Positions 43,335 through 53,439 of a DNA stretch of 64,000 bases are shown here, in pieces. Positions within the stretch are counted from its first letter, which is position 1, and each line of letters begins with the position of its first letter. The notes under the pieces were generated by a model. The model did no database searches and had not been told where the DNA came from. It saw only the letters and a program-made list of their open reading frames with translations. The DNA is from Hymenobacter negativus (lineage in GTDB: Bacteria > Bacteroidota > Bacteroidia > Cytophagales > Hymenobacteraceae): the NCBI RefSeq assembly GCF_016056375.1, contig NZ_JAEDAE010000004.1, forward strand, positions 186,001 to 250,000. Reading direction: 5' to 3'. The translations under genes were made by a program, and so were the position numbers.

Positions 43335-46300
43335 ATGAAGCTACTGCTACCCTTAGCGGCCACCTTACTGCTTAGCAAACCGCCCATCGCGGCCCATGCG
43401 CAGCCTGCAACTCCTCCGGCTCCGGCCAACCCAACGCTCGAATTCATCGAAAATAAAGGCCAATGGGACGGCCACGCCCGCTACGCCGCCGCGCTGCCCG
43501 GCGGCCGCCTCTTTGCCGAGGCCGATGGGCTCACCTTTGCGCTAATTAATGCGCCAGCCCTGGCCCACCACGGCGCAGCTGCCCACCCCGAGCCGGCTAA
43601 TGCGCCCGCTGCCCCGGCCGATTCGCTCATTCGGGGGCATGCCATGACGCTGCGGTTTGTGGGCGCAGCCCCTACCGCCCAGCTGGTGCCCGCCGAAGCC
43701 ACCGCTGACCGGCGCAACTATCTGCTGGGAGCCAACCCAAAACACTGGGCCCGGGATGTGCGCGGCTACCACCGGCTGCGCTACGTGGGACTATGGCCCG
43801 GTGTGGATGCCCAAGTGTACGAAAGCGCCGACCAGCAATTGGAATACGATTTTGAGCTGGCCGCCGGAGCCGACCCGACGGCCATTGTGTTGCGCCACGA
43901 CGGAGCCGATAAGGTGCAGCTCGACGCCGAAGGCAACCTGCAGCTGCAAACCAGCGTGGGCCGCATCACTGAGCGCGCCCCGCAGGCCTGGCAGACCGAT
44001 GCGGCCGGCCAGCGCCGCCCGGTGGCCTGCCGCTACCGGCTGGCGGCCGATGGCACCGTTCGCTTTGCGCTGGGTAATTACGACCGACAGCAGCCGTTGA
44101 CCATTGACCCGGTGGTGGTGTTTTCGACCTATACCGGCTCGACGGCCGATAACTGGGGATTCACGGCGACTTATGACGCGCAGGGTAATCTGTATTCGGG
44201 CGGCATCGTGTTTGGGGTGGGCTACCCGGCCAGCCCGGGCGCGTTTCGCACCTCTTTTGCGGGCCTCATTGACATTGCTATCATCAAATACAACACCGCC
44301 GCGAGCGGGCAGGGGGCGCGGGTATGGGCCACCTACCTGGGCGGCAGCAGCGCCGATTTCCCCACCAGCATGGTGGTGAACAGCCAAGGCGAGTTGCTGC
44401 TGCTAGGCATCACCTCCAGTCTCGACTACCCCACCACGGCCGGTGCCATTCAGCGCACCTTTGCGGGGGGCACCGCCGCCGACCCCTACGGCTCCGGCAG
44501 CACCGGCATCCTGCCCAATGGCTCCGACCTGGTGATAACCCGCTTCAATGCCGCTGGCGCGGCCCTGGTGGGCTCCACCTACTTGGGCGGCAGCCAAAAC
44601 GACGGGCTTTTAGCATTCGACCGTTTTCCGACGGTGGCCCAGCTGGTGAATAACTACGGCGACTCATTCCGGGGTGACATTGCGTTGGATGCAACTGATA
44701 ATGTGTACGTGGCGTCGCACACGGCCTCGCCCGGATTTCCGGTGGCGCGGGGCCTGGCCGGCGGCTACCACGGCGGGGCCACCGATGGCCTGGTGCTCAA
44801 GCTCAACCCTACCCTGACGGCCCTGGTGTGGGGTAGCTTCTTGGGCGGCAGCGCGGCCGATGCGGCGTACTCCCTGCAGGTAGCGCCCGGCAGCGGCGAG
44901 GTGTACGTGGCCGGTGGCACCACCAGCACCAACTTTCCCACCACGGCCGGCAGCTACCAGCCGGCCGCCCCCGGCTACGTCGATGGCTTCGCGGCCCGCA
45001 TCAGTGCCAATGGGCTCAGCCTGAGCCGGGCCACCTACGTGGGCACGGCCGGCTACGACCAAGCCCACTTTCTGCAACTGGGCTCCGATGGCGGCGTGTA
45101 CCTGATGGGCCAGACCCTGGGCACTTTTCCCCGCACCCCGGGCGCATTTAGCACCACAAACGGAACCCTTTTCGTGCAAAAGCTGGCATCGGACCTGAGC
45201 AGCAGCCTGATTGCTACCGCCTTCGGTAGCACCGATTCCCGCAATGCCAACCGCATTTCGCTCTCGCCCACCGCTTTTTTGGTGGACCAGTGCGACCGAG
45301 TGTACGTGTGCGGCTGGGGCGGCGGGGCTAACCAGAGCAGCGGCGTTTCCTACCTGGGCAACAATGGCTCGACGTTTGGCCTGCCCATCACATCCGGGGC
45401 TATTCAACCCTCCACCGATGGCAGCGACTTTTACTTAGCGCAGTTCACAGCCGGCCTCACGGGGCTGGCCTATGGCACCTACTACGGCCGCAACGGCAGT
45501 ACCGGCGACCACGTGGACGGCGGCACGGCCCGCTTCGACCCGCGCGGTGTGGTGTACCAGGCGGTGTGCTCCTGCAGCGGCTCGGGCTTTCCAATTCTGG
45601 GCGGCGTCAATACTTTTTCGACAATCAACGGCAGCAGCAACTGCAACAATGCGGCTTTTGTCCTGAACTTCCAGCCCGACATTGCCAACGCCGGCACCGA
45701 CCAGCAGGTGTGCGCCACGGCCGGCCCTCAAAGCTTGGTGGGCACGCCGGCCGGCGGCGTCTGGACCGGGCCGGGCGTGAGCGGCAGCGTAGCCACGGGC
45801 TTTGTCTTCACACCTTCAATCGCCCTGCTGGGAGTGCAAACCCTCACCTACACCGTGGCCAGTACGGGCACTTGCACCACAGTGGGCACCCGCCGCATCA
45901 CGGTGGGCAGCCCGCCCACAGTCACGTTTGCGCCGGTGGGCACGGGCGTATTTTGCCGGGCGGTTACGGACCCGGTGCTGTCCCGGGTCACCCTGTCGGG
46001 CACCCCGGCCGGCGGCACTTTCAGCGGGCCCGGGGTTGTGAACGGCGCTTTCGACCCCATGGTGGCTGGCGCAGGCACCCACACCCTGACTTATACTTAC
46101 TTTAATGGCTGCACCGTGGCAATTGCGCAGCAGGTGCGGGTGGCCTTCGTATCGGCCGGAGCAGCGCAGCGAGTGTGCACGCCGGGGCCAGCCGTAGCCC
46201 TGATGGGCACTCCGGCGGGCGGCACCTGGGCGGGGCCGGGCGTGACGGGTAGCCCCGCCACGGGCTTCGTATTTACCCCGACCGCCGGGCTGGCGGGCGC

Positions 46301-47363
46301 CAATACGCTGGTGTACACCGCTACCACAATGGCTCCAACCACGGCGGCATCGTGCACGGCCAGCAGCAGCGTCGTTTTCACGGTGGTGCCCACGCCGGTT
46401 ATTAGCCTCACGCTGCTGCCAGCCCTGTGCACGGCCTCGCTCACGCGCCAGCGGCTGGTGGCCACGCCGGCCGGCGGCTACTGGAGCGGGCCGGGCGTGG
46501 GCTTCGATGGCCTGGGCTATTATTTCCAGCTACCGCCGGGGCTGGTGGGCACCTATGCACTGACCTATACGGCTGGCGACAGCCCCTGCACGGTTTCGGC
46601 CGTGATGAGCGTGGTGGTGGCGGGAGTGCCCGTGGTGGCGGTGGCGGCCGATACGGTGCTTTGCCCCGGCAGCACTGCCCCATTCCGGCTGCGCGGCAGC
46701 CCGGCGGGCGGCACCTGGACCGGGCCGGGCGTAACGGGTAGCCCCGCCACCGGCTTCCAGTTTGCGCCGGCCGGGCTCACTGGCTTCGCCACCCTGACGT
46801 ATTCGGTGGCCAATGTGGGCTGCACAGGCACGGCCACCCGGCGCATATCCATTGCCCCGGTACCGGATGTGGTGCCATCGTGGGCGCCCGAAATATGTGC
46901 CGAAACCCGACTGGCCCCGCTCACGGTGCGCTTCCGGCTGGCCAGCACTTCCAGCGTGACGTACACCGGGGTGATATGGGAATTTGGCGATGGCACGCAG
47001 TCAACCGACATCAGCCCCGTGCACACCTACCCCACGCCCGGCAGCTACCAGCCCCGCCTGCGCACCCGCTACAACCAGGGCCGCTGCGAAACCCAAACTA
47101 CCCTGCCCACCGTGGAAGTGAAAGAGCGCAAAATCCCCAACATCATCACGCCCAACGGCGACAACCAGAACCAGACCTTCCGCCTCGGTCCCGACTGCCC
47201 GCCCCGCTTGCATGTGTTTTCGCGCTGGGGCCAGAAGGTGTTCGAGGCCGCCGCCTACCGCGACGACTGGAACGCCGAGGGCCAGCCCGACGGCGTATAT
47301 TACTACCTGGCCAGCTATCCGGATGGCCACCAGCTCAAAGGCTGGGTGGAAGTGCGGCGGTAG
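43335..47363 (+). CDS. giant secreted protein: DUF7948-like, SBBP propeller, five Ig-like repeats, PKD, type B T9SS sorting domain
   Basis: 1342 residues. Signal peptide (ends AAHAQ). About residues 33-245 hold the DUF7948-like domain (FIENKGQWDGHARYAAALPG ... GRLFAEADGLTFAL). About 250-740 hold SBBP-type propeller repeats (ATYLGGSSADFPTSMVVNSQ, GSTYLGGSQNDG, VYVAGGTTSTNFPTT). Then come five Ig-like units with core TPAGG.W.GPGV.G, usually with a Cys at the start. A PKD domain (VIWEFGDGTQSTDISPVHTY) is next, and the last 75 residues are the gliding-motility-associated type B CTD (PNIITPNGDNQNQTF ... FSRWGQKVFE, DGVYYYL, KGWVEVRR). It should be exported by T9SS and held by a PorP/SprF partner. 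Adhesin function is inferred. Paralogue of the next gene. Confidence 0.9.
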   Translation: MKLLLPLAATLLLSKPPIAAHAQPATPPAPANPTLEFIENKGQWDGHARYAAALPGGRLFAEADGLTFALINAPALAHHGAAAHPEPANAPAAPADSLIRGHAMTLRFVGAAPTAQLVPAEATADRRNYLLGANPKHWARDVRGYHRLRYVGLWPGVDAQVYESADQQLEYDFELAAGADPTAIVLRHDGADKVQLDAEGNLQLQTSVGRITERAPQAWQTDAAGQRRPVACRYRLAADGTVRFALGNYDRQQPLTIDPVVVFSTYTGSTADNWGFTATYDAQGNLYSGGIVFGVGYPASPGAFRTSFAGLIDIAIIKYNTAASGQGARVWATYLGGSSADFPTSMVVNSQGELLLLGITSSLDYPTTAGAIQRTFAGGTAADPYGSGSTGILPNGSDLVITRFNAAGAALVGSTYLGGSQNDGLLAFDRFPTVAQLVNNYGDSFRGDIALDATDNVYVASHTASPGFPVARGLAGGYHGGATDGLVLKLNPTLTALVWGSFLGGSAADAAYSLQVAPGSGEVYVAGGTTSTNFPTTAGSYQPAAPGYVDGFAARISANGLSLSRATYVGTAGYDQAHFLQLGSDGGVYLMGQTLGTFPRTPGAFSTTNGTLFVQKLASDLSSSLIATAFGSTDSRNANRISLSPTAFLVDQCDRVYVCGWGGGANQSSGVSYLGNNGSTFGLPITSGAIQPSTDGSDFYLAQFTAGLTGLAYGTYYGRNGSTGDHVDGGTARFDPRGVVYQAVCSCSGSGFPILGGVNTFSTINGSSNCNNAAFVLNFQPDIANAGTDQQVCATAGPQSLVGTPAGGVWTGPGVSGSVATGFVFTPSIALLGVQTLTYTVASTGTCTTVGTRRITVGSPPTVTFAPVGTGVFCRAVTDPVLSRVTLSGTPAGGTFSGPGVVNGAFDPMVAGAGTHTLTYTYFNGCTVAIAQQVRVAFVSAGAAQRVCTPGPAVALMGTPAGGTWAGPGVTGSPATGFVFTPTAGLAGANTLVYTATTMAPTTAASCTASSSVVFTVVPTPVISLTLLPALCTASLTRQRLVATPAGGYWSGPGVGFDGLGYYFQLPPGLVGTYALTYTAGDSPCTVSAVMSVVVAGVPVVAVAADTVLCPGSTAPFRLRGSPAGGTWTGPGVTGSPATGFQFAPAGLTGFATLTYSVANVGCTGTATRRISIAPVPDVVPSWAPEICAETRLAPLTVRFRLASTSSVTYTGVIWEFGDGTQSTDISPVHTYPTPGSYQPRLRTRYNQGRCETQTTLPTVEVKERKIPNIITPNGDNQNQTFRLGPDCPPRLHVFSRWGQKVFEAAAYRDDWNAEGQPDGVYYYLASYPDGHQLKGWVEVRR

Positions 47364-47468
47364 CAACGGGCCCGATAAGGCTGGACTGGCTGAATATTTT
47401 GCCCGGGGCCGGCCACTTGCCGGTGTTTTATTCGTACTCACCAACACTTTGTTTTTCAATCAGCGCGC

Positions 47469-50400
47469 ATGAAGCAATTGCTACTTCTGGGGTTGGGGCT
47501 GCTGTTGGGGCTCAGCGGTTTTGCCCAGACAAATGGGTATGACGAGCACACTACGAGCACGCTGGAGTTCATCGAGAACAAAGGCCAGTGGGATGCCCAT
47601 GCCCGCTATGCGGCGGCCCTGCCCGGCGGCCGCCTCTTCGCCGAAGCCGATGGCCTGACCTTCGCCCTGCTGGCCGATGACGCGCGGGCGCACCACGGCC
47701 GACACGCCCCCGGCGACCAGCCCCCGGCCAGCCAAGCCGTGCGGGGCCACGCCCTCACCCTGCACTTCGAAAACGCTGCTCCTGCCCTGCTCACGGCCGA
47801 AACCCCGACCACCGAGCACCGCAGCTACTTCCTCGGGGCCGACTCTAAGCATTGGGCTGCCGATGTGCGTAGCTACCGCGAGCTGCGCTACGCCGGACTG
47901 TGGCCCGGCATCGGGGCGCGAGTGTACGAGAGCGCCGACCAGCACCTGGAATACGATTTCACGCTGGCCCCGGGAGCTAATCCCGCCGCCATTGGCCTGC
48001 GGCACGACGGGGCCGACGGCCTGACCCTGGACGGCGAGGGCAACCTGCTGGTGAAAACCAGCATCGGCAACCTCACCGAGCGCGCCCCGCAGGCCTGGCA
48101 AACCAATGCCGCCGGCCGGCGCCAGGCCGTGGCCTGCCGCTACGTGCTGGCCGGGCGCACCGTCCATTTTGCCCTGGGCCGCTACGACACGTCTCGCCCG
48201 CTAACCATCGACCCGATAGTCGTGTTTGCGACTTACACCGGCTCGATAGCAGATAACTGGGGCTTCACCGCGACTTATGACGCGCAAGGCAACCTGTATT
48301 CGGGCGGCATCACCTTTGGGGCGGGCTATCCGGCCAGCCCGGGCGCTTTCCAAACCACGTTTGCGGGCCTCATCGACATTGCCATCATCAAGTACAGCAC
48401 CGGCGTGAGCGGGCCGGCGGCGCGGGTGTGGGCCACCTACATCGGCGGTAGCGGGGCCGATTTTCCGCACAGCCTGGTGGTGAATAGCCAGGGCGAGCTG
48501 CTGGTGCTGGGCTCCACGGGCTCCGGCAACTACCCCACCACGGCCGGGGCCATTCAGCGCACCTTCGGCGGCGGCACGGCGGCGCAGCCGTTTGGCAGTT
48601 TTGGCCCGCCGTATGACCTGCCCACCGGCTCGGACCTGGTGGTGACCCGCCTGAACGCTAACGCCACGGCCCTGGTGGGCTCCACCTACCTGGGCGGCAG
48701 TGGCAACGACGGCGTACTGCCGCTGAATCCCAATCTCTCGCCGTTCATGACCCAAAAACAGCTGGTGCACAACTACGGCGACCCTTTTCGGGGTGATATT
48801 CTGGTGGATACGGCCGACAACGTGTACATCGCCTCGCACACGGCTTCGACCGATTTCCCGGTGGCGCGGGGCCTGACGGGCGGCTACCACGGCGGCACTT
48901 CCGACGGCGTGGTGTGCAAGCTCGCGCCCAACCTCACGGCCCTGACCTGGGCCAGCTACCTGGGCGGCACCGGGGCCGATGCCGCTTATTCCGTTCAGCT
49001 GGAGCCCACCAGCGGCGATGTGTACGTGGCCGGCGGCACCACCAGCACCAATTTTCCGGCCACGGCCGGGGCTTTTCGCACCACTGCTTTTGGCGATGTG
49101 GACGGCTTTGCGGTACGTATTGCGGCGGCAGGTACCAGCGTGCTGCGTGCTACCTACGTGGGCACGACTGACTACGACCAGGCCTATTTTCTGCAGGTCG
49201 GGACCGATGGTGGGGTGTACTTGCTGGGCCAGACCTTGGGCCAGTTCCCCACCACACCCGGCCTGTTTCACACGGCCAATGGCACGCAGTTCATTCAAAA
49301 GCTCGATGCCAACCTAAACCAGAGCCTGCTCACCACCTCCTTCGGCAGCCTCGACCCTGACAATGTGGGCCGGGTGAGCCTCGACCCCACGGCCTTCCTC
49401 GTCGACCGCTGCGACCGGGTGTACGTGTGTGGCTGGGGCGGCATGGTGAACGGCCGCTACCTGCCCGATTTCCCAGCTGCCAGCCCCTACCAGGAGGGCA
49501 ACGGCAGCACCACCCGCCTGCCCCTGACCTCCGACGCGCTTCAGTCCAACACCGATGGCAACGACTTTTACCTGGCGCAGTTTTCGGCCGGCCTTACGTC
49601 GCTGAGCTACGGCACCTACTACGGCAACGTAGACCCCAACGCCGAAGGCGAGCACGTGGACGGCGGCACCTCGCGCTTCGACCCGCGTGGCATTGTTTAT
49701 CAGTCGGTTTGTTCGTGCTTTTCTTACACCGGCTTTCCCATTCCACCCGAAGCGAATACGTATTCGACTACCAACAACAGCGGAACGACCGGTGGGGCGG
49801 CCGGCTGCAACAATGCCGCCTTTGTGCTCAATTTCCAGCCCAACATTGCCAACGCTGGCCCGGCGCAGGCGCTGTGCGTCACGAGCGGGCCGGTGCCACT
49901 GGTGGGAACCCCGGCGGGCGGCACGTTCACGGGACCGGGCGTGAGCGGCAGTGTAGCCACCGGCTTCATTTTTACGCCGACGCTCGCGCTGGTGGGTGTA
50001 AACACCGTGACTTACACGGTGCCAGGCACCGGCCTGTGCACCAGCACCGGCACCCGCCGCATCACGGTGCTGGCCCCGCTCACGGCCGGGGCCGATACCG
50101 TGCTGTGCGCCGGCAGTACGCAACCCATTCGGCTGAGTGGCACGCCGGCGGGGGGTATTTTCAGCGGGCCGGGCGTGACGGGCAGCGTGGCGGCGGGCTT
50201 CAACTTTACGCTGCCAGCCGGCTTCACGGGCACCGCTACGCTAACGTACACCGTTGCGAGCACCACCTGCTCGGGGGCCAGAACGGCCACCCGGCGCATA
50301 TCGGTGGCGCCCGTGCCGCTGGTGCAGGCCGGCTGGGAGCCCGTGGCCTGCCCCGAAAACCGTCTGGCTCCGCTTACGCTGCGCTTCACACTGGCTAGCT

Positions 50401-50816
50401 CCAGTAATTCCTCGACGCCCGCCTTAGTCTGGGAGTTTGGCGATGGCACGCAATCGGCCGAATTGAGCCCCACGCACACCTACACCAACCCCGGTAGCTA
50501 CCTGCCCCGCCTGCGCCTGCGCTACAACCTGGACCGCTGCGAAACCACGGCAACCACGCCGCCCGTGGAAGTGAAAGAACGCAAGGTGCCCAACATCATC
50601 ACGCCCAACGGCGATGGCAAGAACCAGACCCTCCAGCTCGGTCCCGGTTGTGCGCCCCGCCTCCAGATATTTTCACGCTGGGGCCAGAAGGTGTTCGAGG
50701 CCGCGGCCTACCACGACGAATGGAATGCCGACGGTCAGCCTGATGGTGTTTACTACTACTTAATTACTTACCCCGATGGACAACAATTGAAGGGATGGGT
50801 AGAAGTGCGGCGGTAA
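47469..50816 (+). CDS. giant secreted paralogue with two Ig-like repeats and type B T9SS sorting domain
   Basis: 1115 residues. Same order as its upstream neighbour: signal peptide (ends SGFAQ), DUF7948-like domain (FIENKGQWDAHARYAAALPG), SBBP-type propeller, Ig-like repeats, PKD (VWEFGDGTQSAELSPTHTY), type B CTD (PNIITPNGDGKNQTL ... FSRWGQKVFE ... KGWVEVRR). It has two Ig-like repeats in place of five, which accounts for most of the length difference. The first 400 residues and the CTD are close to identical in long stretches, showing a recent tandem duplication. Gap between the genes is 105 bp. It ends 10 bp before the convergent flippase gene. Confidence 0.9.
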   Translation: MKQLLLLGLGLLLGLSGFAQTNGYDEHTTSTLEFIENKGQWDAHARYAAALPGGRLFAEADGLTFALLADDARAHHGRHAPGDQPPASQAVRGHALTLHFENAAPALLTAETPTTEHRSYFLGADSKHWAADVRSYRELRYAGLWPGIGARVYESADQHLEYDFTLAPGANPAAIGLRHDGADGLTLDGEGNLLVKTSIGNLTERAPQAWQTNAAGRRQAVACRYVLAGRTVHFALGRYDTSRPLTIDPIVVFATYTGSIADNWGFTATYDAQGNLYSGGITFGAGYPASPGAFQTTFAGLIDIAIIKYSTGVSGPAARVWATYIGGSGADFPHSLVVNSQGELLVLGSTGSGNYPTTAGAIQRTFGGGTAAQPFGSFGPPYDLPTGSDLVVTRLNANATALVGSTYLGGSGNDGVLPLNPNLSPFMTQKQLVHNYGDPFRGDILVDTADNVYIASHTASTDFPVARGLTGGYHGGTSDGVVCKLAPNLTALTWASYLGGTGADAAYSVQLEPTSGDVYVAGGTTSTNFPATAGAFRTTAFGDVDGFAVRIAAAGTSVLRATYVGTTDYDQAYFLQVGTDGGVYLLGQTLGQFPTTPGLFHTANGTQFIQKLDANLNQSLLTTSFGSLDPDNVGRVSLDPTAFLVDRCDRVYVCGWGGMVNGRYLPDFPAASPYQEGNGSTTRLPLTSDALQSNTDGNDFYLAQFSAGLTSLSYGTYYGNVDPNAEGEHVDGGTSRFDPRGIVYQSVCSCFSYTGFPIPPEANTYSTTNNSGTTGGAAGCNNAAFVLNFQPNIANAGPAQALCVTSGPVPLVGTPAGGTFTGPGVSGSVATGFIFTPTLALVGVNTVTYTVPGTGLCTSTGTRRITVLAPLTAGADTVLCAGSTQPIRLSGTPAGGIFSGPGVTGSVAAGFNFTLPAGFTGTATLTYTVASTTCSGARTATRRISVAPVPLVQAGWEPVACPENRLAPLTLRFTLASSSNSSTPALVWEFGDGTQSAELSPTHTYTNPGSYLPRLRLRYNLDRCETTATTPPVEVKERKVPNIITPNGDGKNQTLQLGPGCAPRLQIFSRWGQKVFEAAAYHDEWNADGQPDGVYYYLITYPDGQQLKGWVEVRR

Positions 50817-50826
50817 TAAGCGGGAA

Positions 50827-52092
50827 TTAGGTGTGCGGAACCAGCCGTTGCCACAGCCAGCGCACATCGGCCCAGCCCGGCAAAATGTCCACCCAGGTTG
50901 CCTCGATGGCCCGCCGGTAGCGCCCCACCAGGTACAGCACGCCCGCCGCGTAGGAAGCCGACATGCTCAGGGCCGCGCCCACAATGCCCAGCTGCGGCAC
51001 CAGCACCAAGCACGCGGGTACCGTCACGGCCAGCCCCAGCAGCGTAGCGCGGTTGTTGATACCGTATTGGCCCGTGCCGGCGAAGTAGGTACTAGCCTGC
51101 ATTCCGGCGCCGTTGATGAAAATGCCGGGGGCCAGTGCCATGATTACGCCGTGCGCCGCCCCAAACTCCGGCCCGAAAATGGCGGCTAGCCACCCAGCTG
51201 GTACAGCGCCGAGCACCAGCACGGCCACGGCCGTAGCTAGTAGGGTGAGCCGGCTGCCGCGCAGGGCCGCGTGGGTCTGTTCGCGCTTGTCGGGCGCATT
51301 TACTAGGGCCACGTACTGGATGAGGGCGGTGCTGCGCGGAATCAGCCAGATGGCTTCGGCCAGCGCCACACCCACCGAGAGAATGCCCAGCGCCCGCGTG
51401 TCGGCCAAATACACCACGGCGTAGTAGCTGAAGCGGTAGTTGGCGAAGGCCAGCAGGTTGCTCAGGTGCGCGCCCCGGCTGTGGCGGGCCAGCTCGCGGG
51501 CTGCCGCCCGGCGGCGAATGCGCCGGCTGCCCCAGGCATCGGGTAAGCGCAGCAGCAGCGCCGTGCTGATGAGCCAGGGCAGCCCGTAGGCCATGTAGTT
51601 GGCGCAGTAATAGGCCTCAATGGAAAGCCAGCGCCACGGCCCAAACGCCACAGCCAGCGCCACAGCCAGCAGCCCGGCTTGCGCGGTGGTGAGCACATTA
51701 TAGGTCCGCTCCCGCTGCCGCCCCAGCAGCAGAAACACGTTGATAGACAACAGCACCTGCACCAGCGTTACTGCTCCGAGGTGCAGCACATAGGCCAGTC
51801 CCACCGGCCGGAGCAGGCCCACAACAGCCGCCCCGCCCAGGCTCACGAGCGCGCCCCAGCCGTAGGCGGGCAGCAGCAGCAGCCACACGTTGCGGCGCGG
51901 CACCAGGTATATCAATGACGAGCCGCCCACCAGCCCGGCCAGCAGCGCCAGCCCCGATACATCGGTGACAAACAGGCTGACCTGCCCGCGGCCCGCCGCC
52001 CCCAGGTACCGCGCCGTGAGCCAAACTACCGCGAAGCTCAGCCCCGCCGTAAGCACCCGTGCCGCAAAATGCTGGAGAATGCGCTTTATCAT
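50827..52092 (-). CDS. oligosaccharide flippase (Wzx/MATE-like polysaccharide exporter)
   Basis: 421 residues, about twelve membrane helices. The N-terminus (FAARVLTAGLSFAVVWLTAR, YLGAAGRGQVSLFV) is typical of PST/Wzx transporters, as is the paired SRLTLLATAVAVLVLGAVPAGW in the second half. It would flip lipid-linked sugars across the inner membrane. It is on the same strand as the GT4 gene upstream, 85 bp apart. Confidence 0.88.
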   Translation of the reverse strand: MIKRILQHFAARVLTAGLSFAVVWLTARYLGAAGRGQVSLFVTDVSGLALLAGLVGGSSLIYLVPRRNVWLLLLPAYGWGALVSLGGAAVVGLLRPVGLAYVLHLGAVTLVQVLLSINVFLLLGRQRERTYNVLTTAQAGLLAVALAVAFGPWRWLSIEAYYCANYMAYGLPWLISTALLLRLPDAWGSRRIRRRAAARELARHSRGAHLSNLLAFANYRFSYYAVVYLADTRALGILSVGVALAEAIWLIPRSTALIQYVALVNAPDKREQTHAALRGSRLTLLATAVAVLVLGAVPAGWLAAIFGPEFGAAHGVIMALAPGIFINGAGMQASTYFAGTGQYGINNRATLLGLAVTVPACLVLVPQLGIVGAALSMSASYAAGVLYLVGRYRRAIEATWVDILPGWADVRWLWQRLVPHT

Positions 52093-52177
52093 ACCAAAGA
52101 AAGGACTGGCCGAAATGGAAGGCGCATGATGCTAACGAGGCCGGAAAGCCGGCTTTTGTACCGATTCTGTACTTTTA

Positions 52178-53401
52178 TTACTCGTTTAATACTTTTCGAT
52201 ATAATTCCCCAAACGCCCGCCCTACCGCAGCCGGGGCACACCGCGCCGCAGCATCGGCCCGCAGCTGTGCTGCTTCAAAACGAATATTGCCGGTAATCAA
52301 CTGTTGCAAAGCTATTTCCAGCGCCGCTTCATCATCCGAACTTACCAGCAGACCAAAGGTGTTTTCGGGCTGAAACAGCTCGGGTACACCGCCGGTGCGG
52401 GTGGCCACCACCGGGCAGCCGCTGGCCCGCGCCTCCAGCAGCACGCAGCCAAAGGTTTCGGCCCGGCTGAACGATACCAGCGCGGTAGCCTGAGCCATCT
52501 CGGCAGCCACGGCCTCGTGCGGCAGCTTGCCCAGAAAATTCACGGTGCTGTCGGTTAGCAGGCCCAGTTCGGAGGCATAGGCGTGTAGCATCTGCTCATC
52601 GGGGCCGTAGCCGGCAATGCGCAATTTCAGGCCGGGCCGGGCGGTGCGCAGCCGTGCCACCACCCGCAACACGCCGGAGATGTTCTTCACCTGGTCGTGA
52701 AAAGCCGAAACGTGCAGCAGCGTGGGTTGGTGGTTTGGTGGGCTGGTGGACTGGGGGATTGGTTTCTCAGGATGAAAAAGCTCAGTATCCACCACGTTGG
52801 CGATGACTACAGAGCGCGGATTCACGAAGCCCAGCGCGGCCATGGCCCGCCGCAGCCCATCCGATACGGTGTGCAGGGCCGCCGCCCGCCGCACCACTGC
52901 CCGCGTGAGCACCCGGCGCAGCCATGAAATACCACTCGCCCGCCCGGGCAAATACAGCGTCCAGTGCTCCGTGACGATGAACGGGATGCCGCGCACCGCC
53001 CGCAGCGCCCACGCAAATAAGCCCGTGCGCAGCAGCACATGCACGTGCACCAAATCGGGCCGCTGGCCGGCCCAGTGCCGCCGCAGCCGCCGGTAGCCGC
53101 GCAGCAGACACCAGAAATACAGCAGCAGCTTCAGCGGCTTATCAACCAAGCCCAGGCCGGTGGGCGCGGCGCGGTAGTAGTAGCGCAGCGTGGGCCACGC
53201 GCCGCTGAAATCCTCATCGGCCTCAATCAAACCCGGCAGCGGCCCGCGCGCCACCGCCGCAAACAGCACCGCCACTTCCGCCCCGCCGGGTACGCCCCCA
53301 CCGTGCGCCGCGATGGCCGCCACGTGCCGCGCCACGAAGTCGCCGTCCTGGTCGTCGTAGCGGTTGGGGTACCACTTGGGAAGGTGGATTATTCTGGGCA
53401 A
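52178..53401 (-). CDS. family 4 glycosyltransferase
   Basis: 407 residues from the TTG at 53401, which gives the canonical start PRIIHLPKWYPNRYDDQDGDF and follows the ankyrin gene stop by 38 bp. The Rossmann N-lobe has DLVHVHVLLRTG and PFIVTEHWTLY; the C-lobe has VIANVVDTELFHPE, LLHVSAFHDQVKNI, RIAGYGPDEQML and the donor-binding ETFGCVLLEARASGCPVVAT. Between VDTELFHPEK and LLHVSAF there is an extra Pro/Ser/Asn stretch (PIPQSTSPPNHQPT) encoded by an 8-bp tandem array at 52723-52762. Inferred role: surface polysaccharide synthesis with the flippase. Confidence 0.9.
   Translation of the reverse strand: MPRIIHLPKWYPNRYDDQDGDFVARHVAAIAAHGGGVPGGAEVAVLFAAVARGPLPGLIEADEDFSGAWPTLRYYYRAAPTGLGLVDKPLKLLLYFWCLLRGYRRLRRHWAGQRPDLVHVHVLLRTGLFAWALRAVRGIPFIVTEHWTLYLPGRASGISWLRRVLTRAVVRRAAALHTVSDGLRRAMAALGFVNPRSVVIANVVDTELFHPEKPIPQSTSPPNHQPTLLHVSAFHDQVKNISGVLRVVARLRTARPGLKLRIAGYGPDEQMLHAYASELGLLTDSTVNFLGKLPHEAVAAEMAQATALVSFSRAETFGCVLLEARASGCPVVATRTGGVPELFQPENTFGLLVSSDDEAALEIALQQLITGNIRFEAAQLRADAAARCAPAAVGRAFGELYRKVLNE
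52723..52762. repeat. octanucleotide tandem array (5 units) inside the GT4 gene
   Basis: Five contiguous 8-bp units on the plus strand: TGGGTTGG, TGGTTTGG, TGGGCTGG, TGGACTGG, GGGATTGG (consensus TGGNYTGG). It lies in the hinge between the two lobes of the glycosyltransferase. One unit more or less would shift the frame; three units would keep it. Confidence 0.85.
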
Positions 53402-53439
53402 TTGGATAATGAATGACGACTTGTTTAGAGCTTCGGCGG

